DNA of 64,000 nt from Neobacillus niacini (lineage in GTDB: Bacteria; Bacillota; Bacilli; Bacillales; Cytobacillaceae): the NCBI RefSeq assembly GCF_019749295.1, contig NZ_JACWFG010000004.1, positions 62,001 to 126,000 of the forward strand, read 5' to 3'. Below the pieces are notes generated by a model, which was given only the letters and a program-made list of their open reading frames with translations, was not told the DNA's origin and searched no databases. The position numbers were made by a program, and so were the translations under genes. Of the stretch, positions 47,434 through 57,896 are shown one piece after another (position 1 is the first letter of the stretch; each line of letters starts with the position of its first letter).

Positions 47434-48633
47434 ATGACGGCGGAAATGAAAACGAAAAGCTTAATCGAGCAAACTGAAAAATATGGTGCACATAATTACC
47501 ATCCACTTCCAATTGTTATCTCACGTGCCGAAGGGGTTTGGGTAGAGGACCCTGAAGGCAATAAATATATGGACATGTTGAGTGCTTATTCCGCAGTAAA
47601 CCAAGGACATCGCCATCCAAAAATTATTCAAGCATTAAAGGATCAAGCAGATAAGGTAACGTTAACTTCCCGTGCCTTTCATAATGACCAATTAGGACCT
47701 TGGTACGAAAAAATTTGTGAAATAACAGGAAAAGACATGGCGCTTCCAATGAATACAGGTGCAGAAGCAGTTGAAACGGCGATTAAAGCTGCAAGGCGCT
47801 GGTCTTACGATGTAAAGGGTGTTACCGAGAATCAAGCAGAAATAATCGCATGCACAGGCAACTTCCATGGCAGAACTATGACTGCTGTTTCCTTGTCTTC
47901 TGAAGCAGAGTACAAACGGGGTTTTGGACCTATGCTTCCAGGAATAAAACTTATTCCATATGGAGATATTGAAGCTTTAAAATCAGCCATTACTGCCAAT
48001 ACAGCAGCATTTTTGATTGAACCTATTCAAGGTGAGGCAGGTATTGTGATTCCTCCTGAAGGTTTTATGAAGGAAGCTTTTAACCTATGTAAAGAAAACA
48101 ATGTTCTCTTTATTGCTGATGAGATCCAAGCAGGGCTGGCTCGAACCGGAAAGATGTTTGCCTGTGAGTGGGAAGGAATTGAGCCAGACATGTACATACT
48201 TGGTAAAGCACTGGGCGGAGGTGTATTTCCAATCTCATGTGTAGTGGGAAACAAGGATATATTAGGTGTCTTTAACCCAGGGTCTCATGGCTCTACCTTC
48301 GGAGGAAACCCTCTTGCATGTGCAGTTTCAATTGCTGCTCTCGATGTACTAATTGATGAAAAGCTCTCTGATAAATCATTAGAATTAGGACAATACTTTG
48401 TAAGCAAATTAAAAGAAATACACAATCCTAGGATTAGGGAAGTACGAGGGCGTGGATTGTTTATTGGGGTAGAATTAACAGAACCAGCACGTAAATATTG
48501 TGAGGAATTAAAGGAGCAAGGTTTATTGTGTAAGGAAACTCATGATACTGTAATTCGATTTGCTCCACCACTTATCATTAGCAAAGAAGAATTGGACTGG
48601 GCTATAGAACGCATTAAAAACGTACTGAGTTAA
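47434..48633 (+). CDS. rocD: Ornithine aminotransferase
   Basis: 399-residue class III PLP aminotransferase that converts ornithine and 2-oxoglutarate to glutamate-5-semialdehyde and glutamate in arginine catabolism. The PLP lysine is in [13 protein letters not shown], and the cofactor DE pair in [26 protein letters not shown] and the glutamate-binding GSTFGGNPL are present. GGAGGAAG precedes ATG. It is followed 21 bp later by glutamate dehydrogenase, forming a logical catabolic pair. Confidence 0.94.
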   Translation: MTAEMKTKSLIEQTEKYGAHNYHPLPIVISRAEGVWVEDPEGNKYMDMLSAYSAVNQGHRHPKIIQALKDQADKVTLTSRAFHNDQLGPWYEKICEITGKDMALPMNTGAEAVETAIKAARRWSYDVKGVTENQAEIIACTGNFHGRTMTAVSLSSEAEYKRGFGPMLPGIKLIPYGDIEALKSAITANTAAFLIEPIQGEAGIVIPPEGFMKEAFNLCKENNVLFIADEIQAGLARTGKMFACEWEGIEPDMYILGKALGGGVFPISCVVGNKDILGVFNPGSHGSTFGGNPLACAVSIAALDVLIDEKLSDKSLELGQYFVSKLKEIHNPRIREVRGRGLFIGVELTEPARKYCEELKEQGLLCKETHDTVIRFAPPLIISKEELDWAIERIKNVLS

Positions 48634-48654
48634 ATGAAAAATAGAGGTGCCAAA

Positions 48655-49944
48655 ATGGGGAAGAATGATGTAACAAATACTGTGGGTGAAAATGATAACG
48701 AGAATGAAAACTTAAATCTTTTTACATCAACACAGATTGTTATTCATGATGCGTTAAAAAAACTGGGGTTTACAGAAAATGCGTTTGAGATATTAAAAGA
48801 ACCGGTCAGGATGCTGAGGGTTAGAATTCCTGTTCGCATGGATGATGGTTCTGTAAAAGTTTTCACTGGCTATAGAGCTCAACATAATGATTCAGTGGGG
48901 CCGACGATTGGCGGCATTCGCTTCCATCCTAAAGTCACGGAGGATGATGTAAAGGCATTGGCCATGTGGATGAGCTTAAAATGCGGAATTGCGGATCTTC
49001 CCTTTGGAGGCGGAAAGGGAGGTATACTTTGTAATCCCCGAACCCTCTCGTTTGGTGAACTTGAACGCTTAAGCCGGGGATATGTGCGTGCTATTAGTCA
49101 AATAGTGGGTCCAACGAAGGATATCCCGGCACCGGATATGTATACCAATTCTCAGATTATGGCCTGGATGATGGATGAGTATAGCCGCCTGCGGAGCTTT
49201 GATTCTCCTGGGTTTATTACAGGAAAGCCTATTGGCCTTGGCGGCTCAGAGGGAAGAGAAGAAGCTGGAGCACTGGGAGCAGCCATTTGTATAGAAGAAG
49301 CTGCAAAAATACGAGGACTATCCATTAAAGGGGCACGTGTCATTATTCAGGGGTTTGGTAATGCAGGCAGTTTCATTGCAAAGTTTATGCACCAGTCGGG
49401 AGCCATTGTTGTTGGGATTTCTGATGTCTATGGCGCACTTTACGACCCAGATGGTCTCAATATTGATTATTTGCTTCAGCGCCGCGATAGTTTTGGTACT
49501 GTAACCTCCCTATTTGATGGAACGATTTCTAACGAAGAATTGCTTGAAAAAGAATGTGATATTCTTATTCCGGCAGCAACTTCAAATCAAATTACTGCCA
49601 AAAATGCACATAGTATTAGAGCAAAGATTATAGTGGAAGCTGCAAATGGTCCCACAACGATAGAAGCAACGAAGGTACTATCTGAACGTGGTATATTGCT
49701 CGTTCCTGATGTTTTAGCGGGAGCTGGGGGAGTGACGGTCTCCTATTTTGAGTGGGTTCAAAATAAACAGGGGTATTATTGGGATGAGAAAGAAGTAAGG
49801 GATAAACTGCGGAAAAAGATTGTATATGCGTTTCAACAGATATATGAAATCTCAAATAACAGCAATGTAAATTTACGTGTTGCCGCCTATATGGTCGGTG
49901 TAAGAAAAATGGTAGAAGCCTCCGAATTTAGAGGCTGGATATGA
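48655..49944 (+). CDS. rocG: NAD-dependent glutamate dehydrogenase
   Basis: 429-residue glutamate dehydrogenase of the RocG/GudB type. The catalytic lysine region is in CGIADLPFGGGKGG, the substrate motif VGPTKDIPAPDMYT, and the NAD-binding VIIQGFGNAGSF near residue 230. It deaminates glutamate to 2-oxoglutarate. The pairing with rocD supports the rocG name rather than gudB. ATG 48655 is chosen since AGAGGTG lies upstream; the earlier ATG 48634 lacks one. Confidence 0.93.
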   Translation: MGKNDVTNTVGENDNENENLNLFTSTQIVIHDALKKLGFTENAFEILKEPVRMLRVRIPVRMDDGSVKVFTGYRAQHNDSVGPTIGGIRFHPKVTEDDVKALAMWMSLKCGIADLPFGGGKGGILCNPRTLSFGELERLSRGYVRAISQIVGPTKDIPAPDMYTNSQIMAWMMDEYSRLRSFDSPGFITGKPIGLGGSEGREEAGALGAAICIEEAAKIRGLSIKGARVIIQGFGNAGSFIAKFMHQSGAIVVGISDVYGALYDPDGLNIDYLLQRRDSFGTVTSLFDGTISNEELLEKECDILIPAATSNQITAKNAHSIRAKIIVEAANGPTTIEATKVLSERGILLVPDVLAGAGGVTVSYFEWVQNKQGYYWDEKEVRDKLRKKIVYAFQQIYEISNNSNVNLRVAAYMVGVRKMVEASEFRGWI

Positions 49945-49977
49945 AAAAATCCTTGCAATAATTTTGCAAGGATTTTT
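49944..49977. terminator. Bidirectional terminator between rocG and yuzA
   Basis: Perfect stem AAAAATCCTTGCAA / TTGCAAGGATTTTT between convergent genes. Confidence 0.88.
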
Positions 49978-49985
49978 CTATATCT

Positions 49986-50216
49986 TTATCTTGTCGTTTC
50001 TGTCTCTGGTTCCCTAACATGCGCTTCATTAGGCTTGAAAAGTAATCCAAGGTTGATAAGCCCGGCAATTCCAACCAAACCATAAATAATTCTTGATAAT
50101 GCTGAATTATCTCCAAAAATGGCTTCAACTAAATTAAATCCAAAAAACCCAATTAATCCCCAATTTATAGCACCGATGATGGTAAGAATTAGGGCTATTC
50201 TTTGAATTGTACTCAA
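49986..50216 (-). CDS. yuzA: YuzA family (DUF378) membrane protein
   Basis: 76 residues with two transmembrane helices (IALILTIIGAINWGLIGFFG and IIYGLVGIAGLINLGLLF) and a hydrophilic tail. This is the DUF378/YuzA family with the diagnostic GAINWGL motif. TTG 50216 is chosen because GAAGGAGG lies 8 bases upstream; a longer frame lacks support. Function unknown. Confidence 0.86.
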   Translation of the reverse strand: MSTIQRIALILTIIGAINWGLIGFFGFNLVEAIFGDNSALSRIIYGLVGIAGLINLGLLFKPNEAHVREPETETTR

Positions 50217-50347
50217 GCAGGATTCCTCCTTCGAATTTATGTTCATGATTATATTGCAGATAAATCTTGTGAATTATTCATATCTGTAACCTTTGCAAAA
50301 AATATTTTTTTCAATAATAATATAATGTTGAAAGGATGGTGCAAAAC

Positions 50348-51511
50348 ATGCAAAATTTTACTTTTTGGAATCCAACCAAATTAATATTTGGTAAAGGACA
50401 ACTGGAGCAATTGAAACAAGAAATACCTCACTATGGTAAAAAAGTGTTAGTTGTTTATGGCGGCGGCAGTATTAAACGAAGCGGTCTTTATGACAAAGTC
50501 ATTAACTTATTGAATGAAATTGACGCACAAGTGTTTGAATTACCTGGAGTTGAACCCAATCCCCGGATTACAACTGCCCGAAAAGGGGTCGAAATTTGTA
50601 AGAGCGAAGGTATAGATGTACTCTTAGCGGTTGGCGGCGGCAGTGTAATTGACTGCACGAAGCTAATTGCAGCAGGTGCAAAATACGACGGAGATGCATG
50701 GGACTTGGTTACTAGAAAAGCAGCGGTAAAGGAAGCACTGCCGTTCGGGACAGTCCTTACGCTAGCGGCTACAGGATCAGAAATGAATTCTGGGTCTGTT
50801 ATTACCAACTGGGAGACAAATGAAAAATATGGATGGGGAAGTCCGTTCACGTTCCCGAAATTCTCTATTTTAGATCCTGTACATACTTTTTCCGTTCCAA
50901 GGGATCAAACCATTTATGGAATTGTCGATATGATGTCTCATGTATTAGAGCACTATTTTCATTTGGAAGAGAATACCTTATTCCAAGATCGTATGTGTGA
51001 ATCATTACTTATTACCGTAATGGAAACAGCACCTAAACTTTTAGAGAATTTAGAAAGCTATGAACATCGTGCAACAATCCTTTATAGCGGGACTATGGCG
51101 TTAAACGGCATCTTAAATATGGGCTATCGCGGTGATTGGGCTACACATAATCTAGAACATGCGGTATCAGCGGTTTATGATATTCCTCATGGCGGAGGGC
51201 TTGCCATTTTATTCCCACACTGGATGAAACATAACCTTAAGGTAAAACCAGAGCGTTTTAAACAGCTTGCGGTAAGAGTATTTGGGGTTGACCCAGAAGG
51301 TAAAAGTGATGAAGAAGCAGGACTAGAGGGTATCCAAAAATTGCGTGAATACTGGAACAGTATTGGAGCACCTTCGCGCTTAGCAGACTATAATATTGAT
51401 GACAGCAAACTAGAAATAATGGCAGACAGAGCAATGGTTTATGGTGAATTCGGAAACTTTACAAAACTAAACAGAGAAGACGTGTTAACCATTTATCGGG
51501 AGTCACTTTAA
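50348..51511 (+). CDS. yugJ: Iron-dependent alcohol dehydrogenase YugJ
   Basis: 387-residue group III (iron-type) alcohol dehydrogenase, related to NADH-dependent butanol dehydrogenases. The nucleotide-binding [10 protein letters not shown] and metal ligands in [13 protein letters not shown] and [21 protein letters not shown] are present. ATG 50348 fits the AAAGGA spacing better than ATG 50336. The physiological substrate, an alcohol/aldehyde, is not known. It lies immediately upstream of pgi. Confidence 0.9.
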   Translation: MQNFTFWNPTKLIFGKGQLEQLKQEIPHYGKKVLVVYGGGSIKRSGLYDKVINLLNEIDAQVFELPGVEPNPRITTARKGVEICKSEGIDVLLAVGGGSVIDCTKLIAAGAKYDGDAWDLVTRKAAVKEALPFGTVLTLAATGSEMNSGSVITNWETNEKYGWGSPFTFPKFSILDPVHTFSVPRDQTIYGIVDMMSHVLEHYFHLEENTLFQDRMCESLLITVMETAPKLLENLESYEHRATILYSGTMALNGILNMGYRGDWATHNLEHAVSAVYDIPHGGGLAILFPHWMKHNLKVKPERFKQLAVRVFGVDPEGKSDEEAGLEGIQKLREYWNSIGAPSRLADYNIDDSKLEIMADRAMVYGEFGNFTKLNREDVLTIYRESL

Positions 51512-51514
51512 TCA

Positions 51515-51553
51515 AAAACAAACGGGCATTTAATGATGTCCGTTTGTTTTTTC
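51515..51553 (+). terminator. Rho-independent terminator after yugJ
   Basis: Stem AAACAAACGG / CCGTTTGTTT with T6 tail. Confidence 0.85.
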
Positions 51554-51682
51554 GACAAAATCTGAAGAATGTAAAAAAAATGGCGAAAATGGGTACGCTT
51601 ACAAGGGGAGACCTTTCTTGATAATCTGTCCAGCATTCGTTAAAGTGAGAATTGTAAATAAATTTATTGGAGGATTACATAC

Positions 51683-53029
51683 ATGACACACATACGTTTT
51701 GATTATTCAAAAGCGTTGGCCTTCTTTGCAGAACATGAGATTACATATTTACGTGACGCTGTTAAAGTCGCACACCATTCCCTGCATGAGCAGACAGGAG
51801 CAGGAAGTGACTATTTAGGCTGGATAGACCTGCCGACCAACTATGATAAGGAAGAGTTCTCCCGCATTAAAAAAGCCGCGGAAAAAATTAAATCCGATTC
51901 AGATGTGCTGCTTGTGATTGGAATTGGCGGATCATATCTAGGAGCAAGAGCTGCAATTGAAATGCTGCAGCATAGCTTCTACAATGCCCTGCCAAAAGAC
52001 AAGCGTAAAACACCACAAATTATCTTTGTAGGTAATAACATTAGTTCCACATATATGAGAGATGTAATGGATCTGCTGGATGGAAAAGACTTCTCTGTAA
52101 ACGTAATCTCGAAGTCTGGAACGACAACAGAGCCAGCGATTGCCTTTAGAATCTTCCGTAAGCTTCTTGAAGAAAAATACGGTGTGGAAGAAGCACGCAA
52201 GAGAATTTATGCTACTACAGATAAAGCTAGAGGTGCCTTGAAGACCTTATCCAACGAGGAAGGTTATGAGTCTTTTGTGATTGCAGATGACATTGGCGGA
52301 CGCTATTCTGTGTTAACTGCTGTTGGCTTACTTCCAATCGCTGTAAGTGGTGCGGACATTGATAAGATGATGCAGGGAGCGGCTAAAGCGCAAGAAGACT
52401 ACAGCCATTCAGAGCTTGAGGAAAACCAAGCTTATCAATATGCTGCTGTTAGAAACGCGCTTTATAATAAAGGGAAAACCATTGAAATGCTAATCAATTA
52501 TGAACCTGGACTTCAGTACTTTTCTGAGTGGTGGAAGCAGTTATTTGGAGAAAGTGAAGGAAAAGACCAAAAAGGAATTTACCCTTCTTCAGCTAACTTC
52601 TCAACTGATCTTCATTCACTAGGACAGTATGTACAAGAAGGCCGCCGTGATTTATTTGAAACCGTCATTAAGGTGGAGAAACCCCGCCATGAATTGACAA
52701 TCGAAGAAGCAGAAAGTGATTTAGATGGACTAAATTATCTTGCAGGACAATCGGTTGACTTCGTAAACAATAAAGCATTCCAAGGAACCATGCTTGCTCA
52801 TACAGATGGAGGCGTACCAAACTTAATCGTATCCATCCCTGAAATGGACGAATACACATTTGGATACCTAGTCTACTTCTTCGAAAAAGCATGTGCAATG
52901 AGCGGATACCTTCTAGGCGTTAACCCATTCGACCAGCCAGGAGTAGAAGCATACAAAGTAAACATGTTCGCACTACTAGGCAAACCAGGCTTCGAAGAAA
53001 AGAAAGCAGAGCTCGAAAAAAGACTTTAA
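51683..53029 (+). CDS. pgi: Glucose-6-phosphate isomerase
   Basis: 448-residue glycolytic enzyme interconverting glucose-6-phosphate and fructose-6-phosphate. The active-site regions [35 protein letters not shown], and [14 protein letters not shown] are intact, as is the C-terminal [17 protein letters not shown] precedes ATG. A long palindromic repeat sits between its stop and the next terminator (see 53041-53284). Confidence 0.97.
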   Translation: MTHIRFDYSKALAFFAEHEITYLRDAVKVAHHSLHEQTGAGSDYLGWIDLPTNYDKEEFSRIKKAAEKIKSDSDVLLVIGIGGSYLGARAAIEMLQHSFYNALPKDKRKTPQIIFVGNNISSTYMRDVMDLLDGKDFSVNVISKSGTTTEPAIAFRIFRKLLEEKYGVEEARKRIYATTDKARGALKTLSNEEGYESFVIADDIGGRYSVLTAVGLLPIAVSGADIDKMMQGAAKAQEDYSHSELEENQAYQYAAVRNALYNKGKTIEMLINYEPGLQYFSEWWKQLFGESEGKDQKGIYPSSANFSTDLHSLGQYVQEGRRDLFETVIKVEKPRHELTIEEAESDLDGLNYLAGQSVDFVNNKAFQGTMLAHTDGGVPNLIVSIPEMDEYTFGYLVYFFEKACAMSGYLLGVNPFDQPGVEAYKVNMFALLGKPGFEEKKAELEKRL

Positions 53030-53040
53030 TTTTATAATGT

Positions 53041-53284
53041 GTTAATAGCATATACTTGATTTTGTCGCACTGTTAATTGGAGCGTAAGGCACGAAGACTC
53101 CTGCGGGAGGACGGGGCTGGGGAGACCCCACAGGCGCTTACGCGCCGAGGAGGCTCCCCGGACCGCCCGCGGAAAGCGAAGTGCCTCGTGACAGGCAGAG
53201 ACCGCCTGTCCCTGCGATGATTATTCAAGAAGCATTCCTTAGTGGAGCGGAAATTAACAGACCAAGTTTAACAACATGCTATAA
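53041..53284. repeat. Bacillaceae intergenic palindromic repeat, copy 2
   Basis: Second copy of the element near 22.6 kb. Core 53087-53186 starts AGGCACGAAGACTCCTGCGG and ends GGAAAGCGAAGTGCCT. The outer inverted repeat is CTGTTAATT (about 53070) with AATTAACAG near 53256. Unlike copy 1, about 57 bp is inserted between the core and the right arm, including a GACAGGC / GCCTGTC hairpin. No ORF. Confidence 0.85.
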
Positions 53285-53293
53285 ATATTTTGT

Positions 53294-53330
53294 AGAGTAC
53301 TGAGAAATTCAGTACTCTATTTTTAATTTT
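53294..53330 (+). terminator. Terminator between the repeat and yugN
   Basis: Perfect 10-bp stem AGAGTACTGA / TCAGTACTCT with GAAAT loop and T-rich tail. Probably the pgi terminator displaced by the repeat. Confidence 0.8.
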
Positions 53331-53369
53331 TTGGGAAAACTAATAAATAATGATGAAAAAGGGGGCTGT

Positions 53370-53771
53370 ATGATGATTGAAATACCATCAAGTGTAGAAG
53401 GTAAACAGTTTGATTTGTATAAGCTCGAACAATTGCTTAAACCAATCGGATATTCAATCGGCGGCAACTGGGATTATGACCACGGTGCCTTTGACTATAA
53501 AATAGATGATGAAGTGGGATATCAGTTCCTAAGGCTGCCATTCTCAGCTAAAGATGGCCAATTAGATGCACGAAACTGTACAGTAGAACTGGGACGACCC
53601 TTCCTGTTGTCTCACAAATATCAAATAGGACTTGATGACCATATTGGTGATGCTGGCACTTTAAATCAATTTTCAGAACCAGTGGATAGTGACGCCAGTT
53701 TCCCTGAAAAGTATATTGAGACAGGGAAGACCCTAGTGAAAGAGCTGGAATCTATCTTGAGTAATGAGTAA
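53370..53771 (+). CDS. yugN: YugN family protein
   Basis: About 133-residue protein of the YugN family: LEQLLKPIGYSIGGNWDYDHGAFDYKID, then a DARNCTVELGRPFLLSHKYQIG strand pattern. It is beta-rich and soluble. Function unknown. AAAGGGGG precedes two adjacent starts, ATG 53370 and ATG 53373. It is next to pgi as in B. subtilis. Confidence 0.85.
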   Translation: MMIEIPSSVEGKQFDLYKLEQLLKPIGYSIGGNWDYDHGAFDYKIDDEVGYQFLRLPFSAKDGQLDARNCTVELGRPFLLSHKYQIGLDDHIGDAGTLNQFSEPVDSDASFPEKYIETGKTLVKELESILSNE

Positions 53772-53915
53772 CGTCTGTGATGGGAAATATGTACTAGTAT
53801 AATGTTCACGAAAGATTCAATTGTTTTATTTATTACTACTTGCTTTAAAGTGAAAAAATTTATAAATTAAGGTTAACAATATATAAAAGTTATAAACATG
53901 AAAAGAGGTAGGGCT

Positions 53916-54080
53916 ATGGAAATGAACATGGACTATGTGTTGTCTGATATTGAGAAGACTAGAATTGAAATGATTGATTTAGCACAACAATATGGATATT
54001 CCAACCCAAATGTTGTCCTATGCAGCCAAAAGCTTGATTCTCTTCTAAATGTTTATAGTAACATACAGGTAAAACACTAA
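53916..54080 (+). CDS. Spo0E-like aspartyl-phosphate phosphatase
   Basis: 54-residue protein of the Spo0E family, which dephosphorylates the sporulation regulator Spo0A~P. It has the two-helix layout with the signature V-x-x-x-S-Q-K-L-D: the S-Q-K-L-D here lies near residues 37-41. The first helix is IEKTRIEMIDLAQQYG. ATG 53916 is favoured since AAGAGG lies 9 bases upstream; an upstream in-frame ATG at 53898 has no such site. Confidence 0.85.
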   Translation: MEMNMDYVLSDIEKTRIEMIDLAQQYGYSNPNVVLCSQKLDSLLNVYSNIQVKH

Positions 54081-54087
54081 AGCCTTA

Positions 54088-54127
54088 AAAAATAACCTCC
54101 CTATCAGAAATGGGGAGGTTATTTTTT
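54088..54127. terminator. Bidirectional terminator between the Spo0E-like gene and gtaB
   Basis: Perfect 11-bp stem AATAACCTCCC / GGGAGGTTATT with A and T tracts on both sides. Confidence 0.88.
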
Positions 54128-55007
54128 AATTATGACCATTTTCCACCTTATTTAAGGTTTCCTGTAAATATTGTTTAAGCTTCTCCCTGAGCTCTGGGCG
54201 TTTCAGAGCAAAGTCGATGGCTGCCTGTAAGAATCCAAATTTATCCCCAACATCATATCGTGTTCCTTTAATTAGATAGGAGAAGATAGGCTCACGAGCC
54301 AAAAGGCGGTCAATAGCTTCTGTTAATTGAATTTCCCCGTTTACGTCTGGTTTACCCCGCTCTAACATCTCAAATATAGCAGGAGTTAAAATATATCTGC
54401 CAACAATTGCATGTGTAGAAGGTGCTTCAGCAATAGATGGTTTTTCAATAAGGCTCTGAACCTTATACAAATCTTGATAGGGGTATGAATAATCAACAAT
54501 TCCATATTTTACAACATCTTCCTTAGGAACCTCTTTACAGCCAAGAATGCTTGACTGAACTTCGTTATATTTTTCTATCATTTGCCGTAATGCAGGGGAT
54601 TCACTATCAATCACATCATCTCCCAGCAGAACAGCAAAGGGTTCGTTACCTATAAACTTCTTGGCACATAGTATTGCATGACCGAGACCTAAAGGTTCCT
54701 TCTGGCGCACATAATGAATATCAGCTAGTGTAGAAATTTTCTGGACTACTTTTAACATTTTTATTTTTCCACTGGTTTTTAACTGCATTTCCAGTTCTAA
54801 AGATTTATCGAAATGGTCCTCTATAGCCCGCTTATTTTTACCAGTTACAATAATAATATCTTCAATACCGGAGAGGACTGCCTCTTCGACAATATATTGA
54901 ATCGTTGGCTTATCTACGATTGGCAGCATCTCTTTTGGCTGAGCCTTCGTTGCTGGCAGAAATCGAGTCCCCAGTCCAGCGGCAGGAATGACAGCTTTTT
55001 TAATCAT
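54126..55007 (-). CDS. gtaB: UTP-glucose-1-phosphate uridylyltransferase
   Basis: 293-residue nucleotidyltransferase making UDP-glucose. The N-terminal AAGLGTRFLPATKAQPKEML nucleotide loop, LLGDDVIDSESPAL metal site, and GKPDVNGEIQLTEAI region match GalU/GtaB. The enzyme supplies UDP-glucose for teichoic acid glucosylation and glycolipid anchors. It is divergent from the three-gene glycosylation cassette, which could use its product. GAGGGGG precedes ATG 55007. Confidence 0.93.
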   Translation of the reverse strand: MIKKAVIPAAGLGTRFLPATKAQPKEMLPIVDKPTIQYIVEEAVLSGIEDIIIVTGKNKRAIEDHFDKSLELEMQLKTSGKIKMLKVVQKISTLADIHYVRQKEPLGLGHAILCAKKFIGNEPFAVLLGDDVIDSESPALRQMIEKYNEVQSSILGCKEVPKEDVVKYGIVDYSYPYQDLYKVQSLIEKPSIAEAPSTHAIVGRYILTPAIFEMLERGKPDVNGEIQLTEAIDRLLAREPIFSYLIKGTRYDVGDKFGFLQAAIDFALKRPELREKLKQYLQETLNKVENGHN

Positions 55008-55189
55008 CAATGCACCCCCTCTTTTCTATGAAAAGCCGAAGCCTTCTTTTATCCTATGCACTTAAAAATATATTTAGTATTAAGAGGTAAATGAGAAGAC
55101 AGCAGAAAAAAGGAATAATTTCCATTCAAAATGCAAAGTTTATTAAACGTAAAGTTAGGTTCTAGGACAAAGGTATGAGGTGTGAATGA

Positions 55190-56863
55190 GTGGTCACTGA
55201 TACAAGAAAAAAGACAATATTAATCTTATTTGCCATGCTTATTCTAACAATATATCTTTCCCCGCTCTTTATTCTTCAAGAAAATGCTCATATTCGTGTA
55301 CATGATAATTTGGATTCGAATTTAGCATGGTATAAAGTTCTGGCTAGAAGCGGTCAAATGTTTGGGGATCCCAATGCTGTGATACCCCAAATTATAAATG
55401 GTGTTCCTAGAAACGCATTTGGAACTGAATATAGTATCATAGTCTGGCTCTACGCACTGTTTCCGACTATGATAGCCTATGGCCTCAGTCAGGCGTTAAC
55501 CAGGATAGCAGCTTTTATAGGGATGTATTTATTATTAAAAAAGCATCTTCTCCCTGGTGAAAGATGGACCTTTCTGCAGGTAATCACTTCTCTTGCCTTT
55601 GCTTTAACCCCCTTTTGGCCCTCAGGTATGCTTAGTACGTTAGGTATGCCGCTGGCACTCTGGGCTTTCCTTAATATCCGAAACGGGGAAGGAACGAAGA
55701 AGGATTATATCGTTTTAACGCTAATTCCTTTTTACGCTAGTATTGTGCTGGGCTTTTTCTTTTTTTTAAGTGCAATGGGCATCTTGTGGCTCGTGGATGT
55801 TTTTAGGGGCAAAGGCTGGAATCTTCGTTTTTTATTATCCATTGCCTATATGACTTTTATTTTCATGCTCGTTGAATATCGATTGATATACTCCTTTTTA
55901 TTTTCTACAGAACCGAACAGCCGTGACGAGTATTTTCATGCTTCCTTACCCCTATGGAGAGTCATTCGTCTAACCCTGAAAAATTATGTTTTAGGGCATA
56001 CCCATGTCATGACTGTACACGGTCTATTTATTTTACCTGTGACATTAATGGCTCTGTATTTTGTCTTTTCCAAAAAACTTTGGAAACAGGAAAAGCTTTT
56101 TGTCTTTTTATTTGTCTTAAATTTCTTGCTGTCACTCTGGTATGCTTTTTGGTTTTATAAAGGCTGGCTGCCCTTAACGAAAAGGTTTCATTTTATGGAC
56201 ACCTTTAATTTTGCCCGCTATCACTTTCTAAGGCCGATGGTCATCTATGCTGGATTTGCGCTGGCATTAAAAATCCTATCGCTTCAAGGACGCAGCTGGA
56301 TGAAAACGGCAAAATGGTTCGCCATCCTGCAAATTCTTTTATTGTGTTTATTTAATGATGAAATTATCTATCAAAAAAAACCAACCGTAAAAGAGTTTTA
56401 TGCGGAGGAATTATTTTCAGAGATTAAAGAGCACATTGGACAAGACCAAGAAGACTATCGAGTGGCTAGTATTGGGATTCATCCTGCCATTTCTCAGTAT
56501 AATGGCTTTTACACACTGGACACTTATAATAACTTTTATCCATTAACCTATAAGCATAAATTTAGGGAAATAATAGAAATGGAATTAGCAAAAAATAAAA
56601 CGATACGGAAGTATTTTGATCAATGGGGCGGCCGTTGTTATATCTTTACGGATCAGCTTGGAAAAAAATATATGATTAAGAAGGACTCGAAAAGGAAATT
56701 AAAAAACCTGCAATTAAATACCACTGTATTTAAAGAGATGGGTGGTCAGTATATTCTTTCCGCACTGCCCATTACGAACTCAGCGGAAAATCAACTAAAG
56801 CTTGATAAGGTATTTGAATCAAAAAGTTCTGCATGGAAAATCTATTTATACAAGACTTTGTAA
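55190..56863 (+). CDS. ykoS: YkoS-like polytopic membrane glycosyltransferase (GT-C type)
   Basis: 557-residue integral membrane protein with about 10-12 hydrophobic segments, a large first extracytoplasmic loop after helix 1 (HIRVHDNLDSNLAWYKVLAR), and a soluble C-terminal domain from about residue 400. This fits B. subtilis YkoS and the DUF6044 family, and the wider GT-C fold of YfhO-type enzymes that transfer undecaprenyl-linked sugars on the outside. It starts at GTG 55190 with GAGGTG. It is likely the outer transferase of the cassette; recognition is moderate. Confidence 0.7.
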   Translation: MVTDTRKKTILILFAMLILTIYLSPLFILQENAHIRVHDNLDSNLAWYKVLARSGQMFGDPNAVIPQIINGVPRNAFGTEYSIIVWLYALFPTMIAYGLSQALTRIAAFIGMYLLLKKHLLPGERWTFLQVITSLAFALTPFWPSGMLSTLGMPLALWAFLNIRNGEGTKKDYIVLTLIPFYASIVLGFFFFLSAMGILWLVDVFRGKGWNLRFLLSIAYMTFIFMLVEYRLIYSFLFSTEPNSRDEYFHASLPLWRVIRLTLKNYVLGHTHVMTVHGLFILPVTLMALYFVFSKKLWKQEKLFVFLFVLNFLLSLWYAFWFYKGWLPLTKRFHFMDTFNFARYHFLRPMVIYAGFALALKILSLQGRSWMKTAKWFAILQILLLCLFNDEIIYQKKPTVKEFYAEELFSEIKEHIGQDQEDYRVASIGIHPAISQYNGFYTLDTYNNFYPLTYKHKFREIIEMELAKNKTIRKYFDQWGGRCYIFTDQLGKKYMIKKDSKRKLKNLQLNTTVFKEMGGQYILSALPITNSAENQLKLDKVFESKSSAWKIYLYKTL

Positions 56864-56882
56864 ACATCGGGGGTTATTACAG

Positions 56883-57896
56883 ATGATGGAACCTGTCCTG
56901 ACGATAGTGGTGCCTTGCTATAATGAAGAAGATGTTTTACCAGAAACCATTTTTCAGCTCGACCAGTTCGTAAAACAGTTGATAAGCGAACAGCTTATTT
57001 CAAAAACAACCAAGATTTTGTTTGTTGATGATGGGAGTAAGGATCGTACGTGGGAAATCATTTATAAGGCTGGATTAAAAAGTGAGCATGTCCGCGGCAT
57101 AAAATTATCTAGAAATGTTGGTCATCAAAACGCATTGTTAGCAGGATTGTTTGCAGCAAAAGAGACTTCAGATTGTGTTGTTTCCATAGATGCTGATCTG
57201 CAGGATGATATTGAGGTCATTAGGGAATTTATTCATAAATTTAATGAAGGCAATGAGATTGTTTATGGTGTTCGAAAGCGCAGGGACAGTGACACGATTT
57301 TCAAAAGAAGTACAGCGCAGGGTTTTTATAAGCTCATGAAAAAATTGGGTGTTGACCTTGTTTATAATCATGCTGATTTCCGTTTAATGAGTAAACGCGC
57401 TTTAATGGAATTAGAGGGATTCAAGGAGGTAAATCTCTTTTTACGAGGGATTGTTCCGCTCCTGGGATTTCGTTCAGATATCGTTTACTATGACCGTAAA
57501 GAAAGACAGGCTGGTGAAACGAAATACCCATTAAAGAAAATGCTGGCGTTCGCCTTTGACGGTATTACTTCCTTCTCTGTTTCACCGATTCGGTTTGTAT
57601 TATTTATTGGGTTTGTTTCCTTTTTTCTTAGCTTGTTGTTTGGATGTTACTTTTTAATGTTAAAAACATTAGGGGAAACTCAGACCGGCTGGACCTCACT
57701 GATTACGTCCATTTGGTTGATTGGCGGATTACAGCTGATCGCCATAGGCTTAATTGGGGAGTATGTTGGGAAAATTTATAAAGAATCAAAACAGCGGCCT
57801 AAGTTTATTATTGATATTGACACATACTCTCTGCCCATTCCAAGGCATCATTTAATTAGAAAAGGTGAGGAGAATGAGATTTATAAAACCAACTAA
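56883..57896 (+). CDS. Glycosyltransferase family 2, CsbB/YkoT type
   Basis: 338-residue polyprenyl-phosphate sugar transferase. The N-terminal GT2 domain has VVPCYNEED, FVDDGSKDRTW and the D-x-D in SIDADLQDD. QAGETKYPLKKM precedes two C-terminal transmembrane helices (residues about 230-300). This class makes undecaprenyl-phosphate-linked sugar on the cytoplasmic side. It follows ykoS by 19 bp and overlaps gtrA by 23 bp. Start is ATG 56883 or 56886. Confidence 0.88.
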   Translation: MMEPVLTIVVPCYNEEDVLPETIFQLDQFVKQLISEQLISKTTKILFVDDGSKDRTWEIIYKAGLKSEHVRGIKLSRNVGHQNALLAGLFAAKETSDCVVSIDADLQDDIEVIREFIHKFNEGNEIVYGVRKRRDSDTIFKRSTAQGFYKLMKKLGVDLVYNHADFRLMSKRALMELEGFKEVNLFLRGIVPLLGFRSDIVYYDRKERQAGETKYPLKKMLAFAFDGITSFSVSPIRFVLFIGFVSFFLSLLFGCYFLMLKTLGETQTGWTSLITSIWLIGGLQLIAIGLIGEYVGKIYKESKQRPKFIIDIDTYSLPIPRHHLIRKGEENEIYKTN

